In this document: positions 1 through 11,774 of the stretch, piece by piece | How the letters are laid out: every line of letters starts with the position of its first letter | Position numbering within the stretch: position 1 is the stretch's first letter | Source of the DNA: Cyrtodaria siliqua | Lineage: Eukaryota > Mollusca > Bivalvia > Adapedonta > Hiatellidae | Direction of reading: 5' to 3' | Length of the DNA: 64,000 bases | Assembly (NCBI GenBank): GCA_037043455.1 | Contig: JAWPHD010000136.1 | Coordinates: 557,229 to 621,228, forward strand | Made by a program: the position numbers and the translations under genes | The notes under the pieces: generated by a model | The model's input: the letters and a program-made list of their open reading frames with translations, nothing else | What the model was told of the DNA's origin: nothing | Database searches by the model: none

Positions 1-67
1 CAACTACCGTCAGTGTATACAGACAGTGGGATAGTCATTTTCTATTGAGACACATTTGATGTGTGCA

Positions 68-120
68 CAGAGCGTGCGTGCAGTGCGTGCCGTGCAGTGC
101 GTGCAGTGCGTGCAGCGCTT
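68..120. repeat. gtgcgtgcagt-type short tandem repeat
   Basis: Imperfect tandem of gtgcgtgcagt/gccgtgca, GC-rich in AT-rich surroundings. Confidence 0.6.
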
Positions 121-204
121 GCTCCTCCTTGAAACATTACGTTGGATAGCCATTATAGACACATTGGATGCATGCGCAGTCGATCGGAGTAGTTTATGCC
201 TACT

Positions 205-478
205 TGATTGATTGATTGAATTGAATTTTATAGTCGCACCAACAGCTAAGGTTATATGGCGACTTTCCAGCTTCCATTGGTGGAGGAAGACCCCAGGTGC
301 CCCTCCGGGCAATTTTCGTGCACGGGCGGGCACCTGGGTAGAACCACCGACGTTCCGCAAGCCAGCTGGATAGCTACCTCACATAAAGATTCCTAGGCCC
401 CTGAGGGATCGAACCTACAGCGGTGAGGGGCAAGTGATTTCAAGTCAGAGACGTTAACCACTCGGCCACGGACGCCCC
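205..478 (-). mobile_element. tRNA-derived SINE, family A (tRNA-Ser-like head)
   Basis: Read on the minus strand it starts with a tRNA-like head at about 478-408. It has an A box (GTGGCCGAGTGGTTAA), a CTTGAAATC anticodon loop (TGA, serine-type), a long variable arm and a B box (GGTTCGATCC). The body carries the family's 'gtggaggaagacc' and 'ggttatatggcg' segments and ends in an ATTG-rich tail at about 205. Confidence 0.75.
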
Positions 479-1317
479 TATGCCTACTTGAAAAGTAAGT
501 TTATTCGGAGAAAAAAAAATATATTAAAAAAGACATTATATTTTGCCCTTGTTGACAATTCACTCTTTAAATAGCACAACACTGTTACAGCTTGAATATC
601 AGGCTTGAATCGCATGTGCTGTTAAAATCCAATTACGCTATGTTTCAGTTATTAGTTTCTATTGATTAATACATTGAAGTCGAACAAAGGTTAGGCACAC
701 CTTTTCTGTGTTACATTTTCTATAGTAACACGTCACCGTAGGATTATGAAATAGTTTCTTCGTAAGTCTAAAAAGGGCTGTCCAATATGCACGTTAATTC
801 TTGAACATTTTAGACTTGATTACTCATTTTATCTTTAGATGTAACACGCCCATTGATTGTTGCATTGAGTTGTGGGCGAATTAAAATTTAAATGCCATTT
901 TGTCATTCATATCTAGGCCCAAATTAAAAACGAATAACTTACATTCTCATCGCAAATGACACATATGCTGCCAAAAAATCCACAGAAAAATGGGGGTCAT
1001 GTATGTTCTTAGAAAGAACTTGTCTCATGAATGAATGCTCCCTTTAAAAACATAAACACTGAGATGCCATAAAATTGTATTCATACACTCATTTCCATAT
1101 ACGCAAAATAAATTAAAAACTCACAATTTTAACATGACAATGCTTGAAAAATGTAACAAATAGATCCACAATGTGATATAAACCAAAAATAGCACTTTAA
1201 ATTAGTGAAAAAAGAAATGAGAATTATTTATTGACGCCATAATGCAATACCACAGGCCGACACTTCCTGTGTTGCAATGGGTGTGCTACACCTTGAACGT
1301 GTACTCCGGTTTCTTTA
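479..1317. other. No gene or clear repeat recognised
   Basis: AT-rich sequence, stop-dense in all frames. It lies 3' of the LRRC74-like terminal exon, so part may be 3' flank. Confidence 0.5.
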
Positions 1318-1495
1318 ACATTAATATACATTCTCGCCTCCCACATGCACTACTGGTTCGAATCCCAGTGGCGAGCTATCTCGACTTAGGTATACAGTAC
1401 TGAATCTACACAGAAAAAATGGGTGGTCTGCCTCTATCACAAAAAAGAATCATATATGACATAACATGTGCTAAAAATGGCGTTAGACACCCTTC
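1318..1495 (+). mobile_element. SINE family A, 5'-truncated/diverged copy
   Basis: Retains a B-box-like 'ggttcgaatcccagt', the body 'ggtatacagtactg...gggtggtctgcctc' and the tail 'catatatgacataacatgtg', shared with the copies at 17188, 24737 and 53925. The first half of the tRNA head is not recognisable. Confidence 0.65.
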
Positions 1496-1539
1496 AAACA
1501 CATTAATATAAAGATCACCCGCGCCATAACAGGATCATT

Positions 1540-1545
1540 TTTATT
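1540..1545 (-). terminator. Candidate poly(A) signal of the LRRC74-like gene
   Basis: AATAAA on the minus strand (tttatt on plus), 35 nt after the TAA stop of the C-terminal exon. A second AATAAA lies at 1227-1232. In AT-rich DNA the motif is common, so this is only supportive. Confidence 0.4.
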
Positions 1546-1579
1546 ACCTGCAAAGCTGCGTTTCGGTTCGCAATCGATG

Positions 1580-1771
1580 TTACAACAATACAGATAGTAC
1601 TTTGTACATGGTCTCACCTTCCATGAATTCGCAGAGTTTCGCGAGATGTCGCGTTAGAATATCTGTTGTGACCTCCCTCTTTGATGGAGGCTCCATATGC
1701 AAAACTTCGATGTTGTGTACAATGTATAACGCACCACAAAGTCCCTTGAAGTCATCAGTTACATCGATACC
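1580..1771 (-). CDS. LRRC74-like: LRRC74-like exon 10 (C-terminal, probable terminal exon)
   Basis: Acceptor tctctctag|GGT; 63 codons in phase 0, stop TAA at 1582-1580. It encodes GIDVTDDFKGLCGALYIVHN followed by IEVLHMEPPSKRE, matching the family's end (LDISxxxxxxxFxxxLxxxYxVHxxLxV). A tail of about 26 residues follows that vertebrate LRRC74A lacks. A consensus donor, GGAAG|gtgaga, lies inside the tail at 1618/1617, so the last exon could instead splice to sequence left of the window. An AATAAA 35 nt past the stop favours termination here. Confidence 0.82.
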   Translation of the reverse strand, partial: GIDVTDDFKGLCGALYIVHNIEVLHMEPPSKREVTTDILTRHLAKLCEFMEGETMYKVLSVLL

Positions 1772-1844
1772 CTAGAGAGAAAATACCTTCTTACCATTCC
1801 ATATAAAACTATATATATAAAACAACGTGTAATAGAAGGGAATG

Positions 1845-2010
1845 CTGCACTATTTTCAAACAAGTTTTATTTAAAAAAGCTTTAAATTCCTTGGGAAAAT
1901 GTGAAAGAATTATTAAAATACCATAAACAATATAAATACATCAGATATGATCTATTGAAAAAGTGCAAATAAACATAAATACTGGCGACCATCTTGAAAA
2001 CTGTATTGAA
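1845..2010. repeat. Diverged copy of the foldback family seen at 57.67-58.21 kb
   Basis: The order 'aaaatgtgaaagaattattaaaa...atgatctattgaaaa...ggcgaccatcttgaaaac' parallels one arm of the foldback at 57671-58206. Strongly diverged. Confidence 0.4.
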
Positions 2011-2153
2011 GTAATGATACACTGTGTTAAAATCATGCCCATGTTATATTCATTTGCAGAGATTTCCTTTGCTCTAAACATGTTCTTATAATATCGAGAG
2101 TTTAATGCGAAGCGGCTCTACAAAAGGCGAGCGGCGGTGATACATTTTAATTA

Positions 2154-2576
2154 ATGCGTTTAATAAGATTTTTAAAAGTCATACACCGATACAATGTGTA
2201 TTTTTATGTATGTGTTTTTTCATTAAAAATGAACAGCAAATCGTTAGTTTGTGTACTTTTCTTTCCGGATATTATTCAAGTTGTCAACACAAATCTCATT
2301 TCAGCTTTAAATACGTTGCATAGTGAATGCAATATCAGAAATACAGTTACGAGCAAAGTACCAAATTACATTATACTAAAAACACAAACACATACTCCAC
2401 GCTCTATATTAAACATTTGCAGGGCGATTGTTAAATGGAAAAAAGAGATGGATGTGAACACTCGTTACACTGATATAGGTATGTATATACAAATTATTTG
2501 TATCGGATATAGCGCGTTTTATTATATTTTACCGGTTGTAAACTTTATTATAGGTAAAATAGCGCACCTGCGATAA
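2154..2576 (+). other. Open frame of 140 codons, probably chance
   Basis: Stop-free for 140 codons, with a start and hydrophobic AT-codon content but no family I recognise. It lies opposite an intron of the minus-strand gene. Part of it (2425-2485) is bounded by 'tttgcag' and 'gtatgt', so a small exon cannot be excluded. Confidence 0.15.
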
Positions 2577-2893
2577 ATGCTTGTTTTTATCCTTTAATTT
2601 ACTCCCGTGCAATTGCAGTACTTATCACGGAATCAGATCACCCAACATATTTATTGACCGAGACTATACTAACACACGTTTGTAGCAATGCATATATGGG
2701 TTGTTTTAAAGAACGATATTTCTCCCATTTCTGCTCATGTGAGATAGGCATTTTCCTCATGTGAGATAACTCTATCTTACATGACATGTGACTTATGACG
2801 TCATGACGTTACGTCGACGTCGCCTTATTCTGGCGTTAAATCAGTAAAGTCATTGATTTTATGCAGTTAATAAACACATAATGGGAGAAAAAT

Positions 2894-3042
2894 AATCCAT
2901 CATGAGTGATCCATGTGAGATAGGGAAATCTCACCCTCGGGATTAGAATTGCAACCAGGCACTCGGCAGAGCCTCGTCCCTGGTTACAATTCTGACCCTC
3001 GGGTGAGATTTCCCTATCTCACATGGATACTCATGATGGATT
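2894..3042. repeat. 149-bp palindrome (hairpin or MITE-like)
   Basis: Two arms of about 65 bp pair almost perfectly ('aatccatcatgagt..' with '..actcatgatggatt') around a ~20-nt loop. The arms contain 'gtgagatagggaaatctcac'. No target-site duplication is obvious. Confidence 0.9.
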
Positions 3043-3061
3043 CTTATAATCTATCGTCTTT

Positions 3062-3402
3062 TATCAAGGGAATTATCAAGGGAAGTAACTTACCGTTGTT
3101 TTCAAGAAGATAAGTTGTCCTTTGTCAAGAGAAGTAACGTTCTTTTGTTTTAAAGAAAGGTAAGTTGTCTTTTACCAACGGAAGTAGCGTACCTTTGTTT
3201 TAAAGAACGATAAGTTGTCTTTTATCAAGGGAAGTAACTTACCGTTGTTTTAAAGAAGATAAGTTGTCCTTTGTCAAGGACAGTAACGTACTTTTGTTTT
3301 AAAGAAAGGTTAGTTGTCTTTTACCAAGGGAAGCAATGTACCTTTGTTTTAAAGAACGATAAGTTGTCTTTTATCAAGGGAAGTAACTTACCTAAACATT
3401 AT
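3062..3402. repeat. 50-bp minisatellite, about 7 copies
   Basis: Unit 'taagttgtcttttatcaagg'...'gttttaaagaa', starting at 3111, 3161, 3211, 3261, 3310 and 3361: a regular 50-bp period. Intronic, about 150 bp from exon 9. Confidence 0.92.
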
Positions 3403-3557
3403 GTACATTAAAAATACAACTGCATTGTTTTAAATAAAGAAGGCAAATAACTGAATAATCAAACAAATAAAAAATAAAGAAAAATACTCCGCATTTCTCT
3501 TTGATTGGGACATCACATGCACGAGCACAACTGCACACTCATAAAGCCCAAACTCAC

Positions 3558-3650
3558 TTGGAAATTGACATGAGTTATGGGCACTGTAGATGTCATCAAC
3601 ATAGATAGGAAATCTGCGGCAGGCTTTGGCGTCAAACAGTTGCGAGCTAG
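3558..3650 (-). CDS. LRRC74-like: LRRC74-like exon 9 (last LRR)
   Basis: Acceptor tatatttcag|CTA, donor CCAA|gtgagt; 93 nt, phase 0-0, 31 codons. It encodes LARNCLTPKPAADFLSMLM and ends ITHVNFQ. It lines up with the LRRC74A segment LxLNPIxxxGAxxLLxAI. The final repeat is degenerate, as in the family. A longer open frame through this region continues into intron on both sides and is not the gene product. Confidence 0.82.
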
Positions 3651-3894
3651 CTGAAATATAATATAGAAAAACGGTTGGAAACACGTGTGGTGTACATTCT
3701 TTAAACGCTAACGTAGGAAACAATGTCAAAATCAAGAAAGATTATAGTTTGCACTTATAAATGTAACTTCTGCGATTAAATATGTGTTTTTTTTGTTGTT
3801 TTCTTGTGTGTTTTTTTTTCTTCTTCTTTTTTAATTTCAACTCAGTGTCGGCAAGTTTCACTGTTCATATTGAGAATGGTACGTATTTTCCGGG

Positions 3895-3962
3895 ACGCGG
3901 TACACGCATCCAAGATGGCTGACGGAAACTGTCACCGTCCAAGATGGCTGACGGTAGAACTG
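3895..3962 (+). repeat. Direct duplication of a 'ccaagatggctgacgg' 28-30-mer
   Basis: Two adjacent copies of a segment containing AAGATGGC, a YY1-like core. No transcript evidence. Confidence 0.6.
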
Positions 3963-4812
3963 TCAAAAACAGGTTCCGATTTTAACAACACCATTTATTT
4001 TAAGACAGTACAAACAAAGATATGGTTGTCCCTTAAGCAAAAAAGCACAGCTTGTCCGTAGAATATATATGTTTGCTTCTTTGGTATTGCTGGAACAATT
4101 AAGATTTGGATCCTTTGATTGTTTGACCGCAACGTGTTTGATCAAAACATGTCATGTGATGAGGATTTTCTTCAGCATAAAATGCACCATGGCTGTTGGT
4201 TTTACAGACAAAAGGAAGCAACTCTAAAAGTCCTTGTCTTGCTTTTTGAGGTGTTCTATAGGAACACATTCATTTTCTGTTGTTGTTTTTTGTGTTTATT
4301 TTTTGTGATTTTTATGAGTAACGGTATCTCCACCTGGCACAGGTATATCCCGCAAAACAGGAAACGGTATATCCTCTGATCGTGAAATGGTCACTCAACC
4401 GGACCATTCATATACATTTACCTGGCAAAAGTGATGATTCAATTTAAGGATATCCGAGGGTAGAGGATGTGGGCGTTTTTAAATCAGTCTAGGTATGCTA
4501 TGTGTGTCGTTATGAGTGAGCATATTCAGAATCACGCACACAAACTGAATAAAGTCCAGGACTACATTTACGCGGGATTTGGAAAAATTTACACCTGCTT
4601 AAACTTTAAAAAAAACACAGTCCTTATAAATTCAACATTTCCATAAAACGCCATTTTAGGATTGATAACCCCATTTAAAATAAGACTTAAGAAAGATGTT
4701 GCGCAAAGAACAGTGCATGTATTGTAAACTTTTTTTATCGACGTCACGAGGTAGTTGCATTCAATGAAATAACGTTAAAACAGATATGCTAATGAAGTTA
4801 TAACTTATTTAC

Positions 4813-5007
4813 CTTCAAAATCTGCAAACTTTTTATTTCATCTAGAGACGACGAAAGAAGTCTTATGACTTTGTCCGTTATTCTATTGGCTGACAGATCC
4901 ACTTCTTTCATGGCGTTATTCTGACGTAACGCATTAATTATCGCCTTCCCACCCTCTTCTGCAAAGCCATTCATCTTCGCCCGGAATATTGCCAATTCAG
5001 TGTTTTT
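4813..5007 (-). CDS. LRRC74-like: LRRC74-like exon 8 (two LRRs)
   Basis: Acceptor attggtag|AAA, donor GAAG|gtaaat; 195 nt, phase 0-0, 65 codons. The first repeat contains KMNGFAEEGGKAIINAL and the second EVDLSANRITDKVIRLL, ending SLQILK. MNGF followed by a second repeat in one exon, then LRVLK, is the arrangement in LRRC74A. Confidence 0.9.
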
Positions 5008-5037
5008 CTACCAATATAATCCGTATCATTAAAATAT

Positions 5038-5379
5038 TAAAATTGTGTGAACGATTAGACGGACAGACAGACAGACAGACTTTTTATTCAGACTTGTACA
5101 AAGTACATCGTCTACAATACATACATATTAGCTATATAATGTCAACGTATATATACAAGTAAATGGTGAAATATATACAAATGGTATAATTAATCATTTC
5201 ATTATTATTATTATTATTATTACGTAGTATAGTAAGGTTGAACTAAGTAACTACCTTTCAATAGCTAATAAAGCGTTTCTTAATACAATTGATTCTTTAA
5301 CATATAACGAAAGTTTTATCATTTCCATCTTGTCATGTGATTTCAATGGTGAAATATATACAAATGGTATAATTTATCA

Positions 5380-5433
<54 letters not shown>

Positions 5434-6845
5434 GTAGTAGTAGTAGTAGTAGTAGTATAGTAAATAAGAGTAGAAGGTTGAACTAAGTAACTACATTTCA
5501 ATAGTTAATAATGCGTTTCTTAATATAATTGATTCTTTAACATATAACGAACGTTTTATTATTTCTATCTTGACATCATGTGATTTCAGTAACTCCAAAT
5601 ATTTGAAAACAGAAGGACGTTTGTAATAACAACGTTTTAAGTATTTCTTTCTAATATCAATATAACAAGGACAAAAACATACAAAATGAAATTCATCTTC
5701 TATATTTAAACTATTACAAATTAGGCAATATCTTTCTTCACGAAGTGTTTTATTGTTGGCATATCTACCAGACTGTATTCTGAGTGGATGTACAGATAGT
5801 CTAAGTCTAGTAAAATATAGACGTAAACTTCTTGGCAAAATATCTAAATATGTTTCATATTCCAAACTAGTTTTTATACCTTTGTACAATGTTAACACAA
5901 AACTGTACGTGTTGTTTAAGGTACCACACAAATTTTGTTTAAAGGCATCTAAAACTCTAATTCTAAAGTCATACAGAAATACGTCACTGTTTGTATAAGA
6001 AGCATTGTCATACAAGTGAATATAATTTTCAGGCAGGGAATGTGAGCCCATGTCCCCTGTCAAGAATCCTAATAACTAATATTATCGAATACATAAGAAA
6101 AACCGTAATCATCTAGTAATTTCTTAACACTGCTAACCCAGTACGTTTTTCCGTTATTACAGTCCTGTAAAGCGTGTTCATACACAGTCTTTAAAATGAT
6201 ATTGTCAGTATTTATTACTTTTAACCAATATTTCATAATTCTTATATATCTATTAACATATAGGGGATAACTTCCAAGTTCGCCATACACAGCTGCATTG
6301 CATGTATTAGGTAGTACCTTTAATAACCTTTTACAAAATTTTAAATGAATTCTTTCAATTTCTAAATTTAGTATTGCCCCAAATCTCACATGCATAACTT
6401 AGAACAGACACAACAAAGGCATCGAACAATTGACATAAAGTTTACAACAAAGGCATCGAACAATTGACATAAAGTTTTAGGACTCAAATCATATACTTTA
6501 AATTTACATAATAGAACATTCATTGCCTTAAGCGCTTCACCAACTAAATGCTCCTGATTAAGAGCGAAATTTCCAGTATACTTGAAAACATTCCCTAAAT
6601 AGTTAAAATCATTCACTACGTTGATAACGTCTCCATTGTAGGTCCAATGCTCACTGGCTAATAATCCGCCACGTTTACGAAAAAACGTAATTTTAGTTTT
6701 GGCAATATTTACTTTAAGTCCCCACGAATCGCAGTAACTATTTAATGTATCTAAATGTACTTGTATTTCAGCAGGTGTTTTGCTTAAATGGCCATGTCAT
6801 CCGCAAATTGCAATTACATTAGTACTATATCACCCAATTGCAGAT
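5038..6845 (-). mobile_element. Non-LTR retrotransposon (LINE), 5'-truncated, frameshifted
   Basis: On the minus strand, 6845 to about 5491 encodes the C-terminal half of a reverse transcriptase in at least three frames. It starts at the FADD catalytic motif (~6795), then a 'SWGLKVN..KTK' thumb-like region, NDFNYLGN (~6600), and a C-terminal region with CLICN..EDEFHFVCFCPCY typical of CR1/jockey-type LINEs. The 3' tail ends in 'gacgatgtactttgtacaag', AATAAA and a (GTCT)n run near 5090-5060. A segment of ~90-120 bp covering the ORF end is duplicated in tandem (5255-5340 and 5495-5585), separated by (ATT)n. Dead copy. Confidence 0.88.
5205..5457. repeat. (ATT)n and (GTA)n microsatellites inside the LINE 3' region
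   Basis: Short ATT run near 5205-5222, long run near 5381-5432, then GTA repeats to 5457. They bracket the duplicated LINE 3' segment. Confidence 0.85.
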
Positions 6846-6849
6846 TAGA

Positions 6850-7500
6850 GAGGTTGTAAAACACTACTCTAAAGTAAGTTTCAAACAGCTATAAAATTCT
6901 TAGAACAGTGTGAAATAATTATCAAAAATATACAACAAATAAAAAAGGCATAAATAAATCAAACTGGCAAAGGAAACATACATGTATCTATGTAGCCATT
7001 TTAACAGACCCGTTTACAACGGTCATTTTGAATTGAGGACGACATCAAGCCCTTTTACCATACAAGGCATACCAATAAAAACTAAAAAAATCACTGCAAA
7101 TTAAAAAGTCATCAAATGAGCAAACAATGTATTTATATATATTTGTTCAATACAATTGCAGATTTGATTTTCTTAAAACGATATTTGTCAATATGCCATA
7201 TATGGCAAAATGGCTAAAAGACATCACATGTCAAGGTGATCTTTTCCATTTATGTTCTTTTGCAATGTCATACCTCCTGTGTTTATTATGGTAGTTTGAT
7301 AATTCCTTCAAAATTTTCCAAGTTTCGAAAGCCCATTTAATAAAACTTGTTTATTATTGAAAGTTCTGACAAACTTAGAAACAAGTATTAACATCGGATG
7401 ATATGACAATTTGAAGATTGTTCTACATGGAAGCCACCATTTTGAGAATACTTAATAATTACGATAAATGTTATATTGATATAAATACCATTTGAACACA
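6850..7500. repeat. Decayed foldback-family repeat
   Basis: Contains 'ggaagccaccattttgagaa', 'tcggatgatatgac' and 'aaaattttccaagttt', shared with both arms of the foldback at 57671-58206. Inverted halves are still visible at low identity. Confidence 0.5.
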
Positions 7501-7655
7501 GGCTGTGGCATACTAGAGTGTTAGCTTCCATCGGCCTTTTTTTGCCACTGACCGTTCCAAGCCGGTAGTCCTATTACCAACCTATTACCAACCATTGTTT
7601 GTTTCTGATGTCACATTCATTGTCTTTTTTTGTTAATTGTGCTGCTCAAGAACAC

Positions 7656-7926
7656 CGCTATTGTATCGTAAATGTAAACACATCGCTGTTGTATCGTTGT
7701 AAACACACCGCTATTGTATCGTAAACACACCGCTATTGTATCGTAAATGTAAACACACTGCTATTGTATCGTTAATGTAAATACATCGCTATTGTATCGT
7801 TAATGTAAATACACCGCTATTGTATCGTAAATGTAAATACACCGCTATTGTATCGTTAATGTAAATACACCGCTATTGTATCGTAAATGTAAACACACCG
7901 CTATTGTATCGTAAATGTAAACACAA
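7656..7926. repeat. 28-bp minisatellite, about 9-10 copies
   Basis: Unit 'cgctattgtatcgtaaatgt' plus 'aaacacac', with some copies shortened by deletion of 'aatgt'. It lies 160 bp from exon 7. Confidence 0.92.
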
Positions 7927-8087
7927 ATTCAGTGTGTGCGATCAAAATACATGGTGATTATTTATATATGGTCGCATTTTATGAAATTGTTGAAGCACAT
8001 ATTCTCTGTGGAATAATCCACTGAGATGATATTGTATGTGTTATCATCCCTCGTAAGTGTACTAAAACAACACATGTTATATCTTAC

Positions 8088-8173
8088 CTTTAGACATTCC
8101 CCTAGCCGTATGGCACCCTTTGTGCCAATGTGGTTCCAACTAATATCAAGTACTTTCAGGGAAATATTGGTTT
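8088..8173 (-). CDS. LRRC74-like: LRRC74-like exon 7 (LRR)
   Basis: Acceptor tttttttacag|AA, donor AAAG|gtaaga; 86 nt in phase 1-0. It encodes ETNISLKVLDISWNHIGTKG followed by AIRLGECLK. The LDxSWN with following GA matches the corresponding repeat in vertebrate LRRC74A (LDLSWN..TRGA). Confidence 0.9.
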
Positions 8174-8639
8174 CTGTAAAAAAAAGAAGTACGTTTTAGC
8201 ATGGATTTATATGTATACTGGATTTGAAACTCCCTATACGCCCCATGTTAATTCCCAATTTATCCGCCGAATGGTCAATAAGCTGGTTTCCTGATTATTC
8301 TGCGGTAAACAACAGGGTACCTGCCAGGGTAACAGGTGCGCGGTGGCCATTTTTGACGCGATCGATTATCCTGAAATGAGTTGATGTTGACATAAACCTA
8401 AATTATTAACATACTACTTTACGATCTATTTCAAATATCGAGCTAAGTTATTTAAATTTGATGTATTGCTTTTAATTAATTGAAAGAAATTATGGAATTC
8501 ATACTATAACTTGGGTTTTAGCGGCGAAAGTACGCTCGATAGCCGTGTTGATTTTCTTTTTTCTACAGTTTTCGCCATTTGCGGCTTGAAATCGAGAGTG
8601 TACATTTTTTGAAAATTTAACTTCTCTTTCATTTACGTT

Positions 8640-8960
8640 ACGATATTCAAAGTAGTTATTCCTTCGTAATGCCATTATTGTGTAGAGCTGCTTGCCTGTC
8701 TTGGATTTCTGTATAGCCTTTGTTTTGTTCGTAAATTACGCAGTTGAAATTGGTTAAAAATTCAACAATGAAATCGCCTTCATTTTTCATAAAAGTATAC
8801 ACGTTCTATGTGAAACTCCTGTTTTATTTATGGTTCGATATTCAAAATAATTATTCCTTTGTATTGCCATTATTGTGTAGATTTGAATGACGGCCTTGGA
8901 TTAATGTATAGCCTTTGTTTTCGTCTCAAATTTTGCTGTTTAAGTTGGTTAAAAAATAGT
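8640..8960. repeat. Direct duplication, ~195-bp spacing
   Basis: 'cgatattcaaa..ttattcc..gccattattgtgtaga..cttggatt..tgtatagcctttgtttt' occurs at 8641 and again at 8836. Confidence 0.75.
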
Positions 8961-9404
8961 ATTACGATGCGATACCTGTGTATTCGATATGACACGTTTG
9001 ACTTTTGGGGTACTTGCGTGCAATAAAACAGAAATATTATATCGATCACCAACATCCTGTTATTTGGAACACAAAACAAGCCTTTGAATTACATCTGATA
9101 ACCGCCCTTCTAAGGCAACAATATGCCGAAATATCGCGCACGACCACCTTGTAAATTCGGTATGACACCTCTGACTTAGGGGTGGAAGGGTGTAATAAAA
9201 ACAGACACGTCGACCGCACTGTCTATTCGGTATCGAACGGTGTTAATTAGAAGGCGCCAGATGTGCAATATGGAACAATAGACCACTAAATCCATCATAG
9301 TTTAATTAAACAAGGCAACTGAAGCCAAAATCAAGTCGAATTACCTAATGAGCCAGCGAACTTATGTACTTACATGTATCATTATGCATGTATATTTACA
9401 ATTT

Positions 9405-9575
9405 GCAGAGTCACATGATCATTGTCGCAGTTTCACCTACGGTCATATTATTTATTTTGTTTATTAAAGTTAAGACAGAAGTCACTTTATAGAATGAAGA
9501 ATAATCTCTCAGCTTGTATTTGAATTAGCCAGCTAGCTTAAATACTTTTCCCAGAAGAAATAATACAACAACGAT

Positions 9576-9616
<41 letters not shown>

Positions 9617-10025
9617 ATGTGTCGAGTCACGTCACTGTCGCAGTTTCACATACGGTCAAACGAACGTAATTGTTCTTATTTAGTTCGTTTTTAGTAAGGC
9701 TTAAACAGACCTCACTGCATAGAATAAAGAATTATCTTTCTGCTCGTATTTGAATTAGTCAGCTACCTTAAATACTCTTCCCAAAATAAACAAATCAGCA
9801 ACGATATGTAAATATATGTTTTTTAAATTTGCCGAGTCACGTCACTGTCGCAGTTTCACATACGGTCAAACGAACGTAATTTTTGTTATTTAGTTCGTTT
9901 TTAGTTAAGCTAAAACCAACATCACTGTATAGAATAAAGAATTATCTTTCAACTCGTCTTTGAAATAGCCGGCTATCGTAAATACTTTTCCCAAAACAAA
10001 TAAATTAACAACGATATGTATACTA
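9405..10025. repeat. ~210-bp tandem repeat, three copies
   Basis: Each copy has 'tgtcgcagtttcacatacgg', 'atagaatgaagaatta' and 'aatacttttccca'. Anchors at 9424, 9637 and 9847. Copies 2 and 3 are closest. A (TA)n run (about 9575-9612) separates copies 1 and 2. Confidence 0.85.
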
Positions 10026-11185
10026 GGTTTTCTTACATTTGATCAATTCGTAAGACGGTGCGTAACTTAGCGCAATTCGCATGCGCCATAATACCTTACC
10101 TGTACGCGCAAGTATTCATGGGAAAATTATTATTTGGCGGATAAATTGGATTTACGACATGTTTCAAATCCAGTGTACATATAAATCCATGGTTTTAGCG
10201 AATATTGTTTCCTCAAAAAAAAAGCATGATTTATATTATATTTGATATTTCAAGTCGACTTATTAAGCACGTTCTCATATCCGAGCCTTCGTCTGTAAAT
10301 CAAATCTCTAGATGTTTTCTTGACTTTTCAATATAAATGTCACGCAACCTACCGCCACCGCTTTAAACACAATTTATCACTAAAAGGAAAAGTGTGCGAG
10401 TAGTATGGGGCCATCATTAAAAAAATATTTGTTTGCTGTTTCCCGACCCAGGATTTCATAGGAAGGTAGATAGGTAGGTAGGTAGATAGATAGGTGTTTT
10501 TATATTTATTTTTTGTTTTTTTGTTTTTTGCCAAGGACAGTAAACACCTTAAGAAATTAAAGAAAAAATATACTGAAGATAGCAACAACAAAAAATAACG
10601 TTGAAGCATTACGATAAAAAGTTTTGGACAGAGCCCTTTTTCGTGGGTAAATAAGGAAGCAGAAACGAACACATTTTTAGACAGCCATATACTTGAAATT
10701 AATGTTGACGATATGCGCATTAGTGGAAACGTCTTAGACAGCCATATACTTAAAAAATGTTAAAGAGACACATGACATTATTGAAGATTTTATCAGGCAT
10801 TAAAATAAGCGATCGATTTTTTTTCCAGTATCATTTTGACTTTAAACCGGCTGGCATTTAATAAAATATTTTTTTGAGTTTTCGTGTTTTCTTCTTAATA
10901 TTCTACCATAGGTTTAATTCTAGTATTAGTGCAATATTAACACCAGTTATTAATCTGCAAAAACAATTTGCTTTATACTATTCTTTTAATTAATATTAAT
11001 GATTGAACGAATGCAAGTTATGTAGAAAAATTAACTCGACGACGCGAGTTTTTAAAAGAGCAAGATTGCACTGTGTCCCGGTAACGATATGTACGAGTAT
11101 TGTGATCCAAATAGCAACTCATACTCGAACGTTATATTCATATCCTAGTTAAACATGTCATGCGTGTGTTGTATTATAGGAGTAC
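10026..11185. other. Intronic sequence, only a (TAGG)n microsatellite seen
   Basis: A 'taggtagg' run at about 10464-10495 and otherwise unremarkable AT-rich intron. 'cgtcttagacagccatatac' is repeated at 10675 and 10730. Confidence 0.5.
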
Positions 11186-11244
11186 ATGCTATTTTTATGG
11201 AGTTATGCATGCGTTAACGTTTCCGATTCACTCACACATGGAAT

Positions 11245-11580
11245 ACATTTGTTTAAAGTAGCTATCCCGCCAACAACAGCCAAATCTTACAACATATGTA
11301 CACCATTACTAAACCTACTGACGAGGAGGTATATATTTAACTTGCATATTTTGAGAATCCAAACTCTATAGACACAAACCCCCCAACTGTTGTTTCGAAT
11401 TAAGAATTACCAACTCATATTCGTTTACTCATTTACGCATATTCAATCACGGGTATCTTAAAAAACCACGAATAAACCTATACTTTTAATCGGCATATAT
11501 GCGTTATTATGTGGTCTGAACATCAGGATAGAGCGTTGATAAATGGTTTTGCAGTGTAATGTTGCCGTTATAAACGTGTA
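11245..11580 (+). repeat. Dispersed repeat R1, copy 1
   Basis: Shares 'agtagctatcccgccaacaa', 'ctactgacgaggaggtatat', 'ttgagaatcca', 'acgcatattcaatcacgggt' and the end 'gtgtaatgttgccgtt' with copies at 37195, 43130 and, inverted, 30845. Non-coding; class unknown. Confidence 0.8.
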
Positions 11581-11692
11581 CAAACTCAATAAAATACATT
11601 TATTCTTTGTAATTCCAACATTTTAAGCATGATTTATAACGTTAAAATCAGGTATGCAAAGATGATTGGCATTATAGCAGAATTGGAATTAC

Positions 11693-11774
11693 CTAAAGCT
11701 TTACTGATGAAGTCGGCACCAATGTCTCCAATTGCGTTTCTGGAAATATTCAGATCCTTCAGCGTGACGTTTTC
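11693..11774 (-). CDS. LRRC74-like: LRRC74-like exon 6 (LRR; exon 5 not located)
   Basis: Acceptor ctaattcag|GAA, donor TTAG|gtaatt; 82 nt in phase 0-1. It encodes ENVTLKDLNISRNAIGDIGA followed by DFISKAL. The LxLxxN core is LNISRNAI. The phase-1 end joins cleanly to the next exon, giving SKALETN. Numbered 6 because the phase break upstream requires one unseen small exon. Confidence 0.88.

Noticed and set aside
3430..3735. 101-codon minus-strand ORF as a gene
   Set aside because: It overlaps exon 9 in a different frame; the spliced reading fits the LRR family and the flanking phases.
7656..7926. 28-bp repeats as a possible CRISPR array
   Set aside because: Contiguous repeats without spacers, in an intron.
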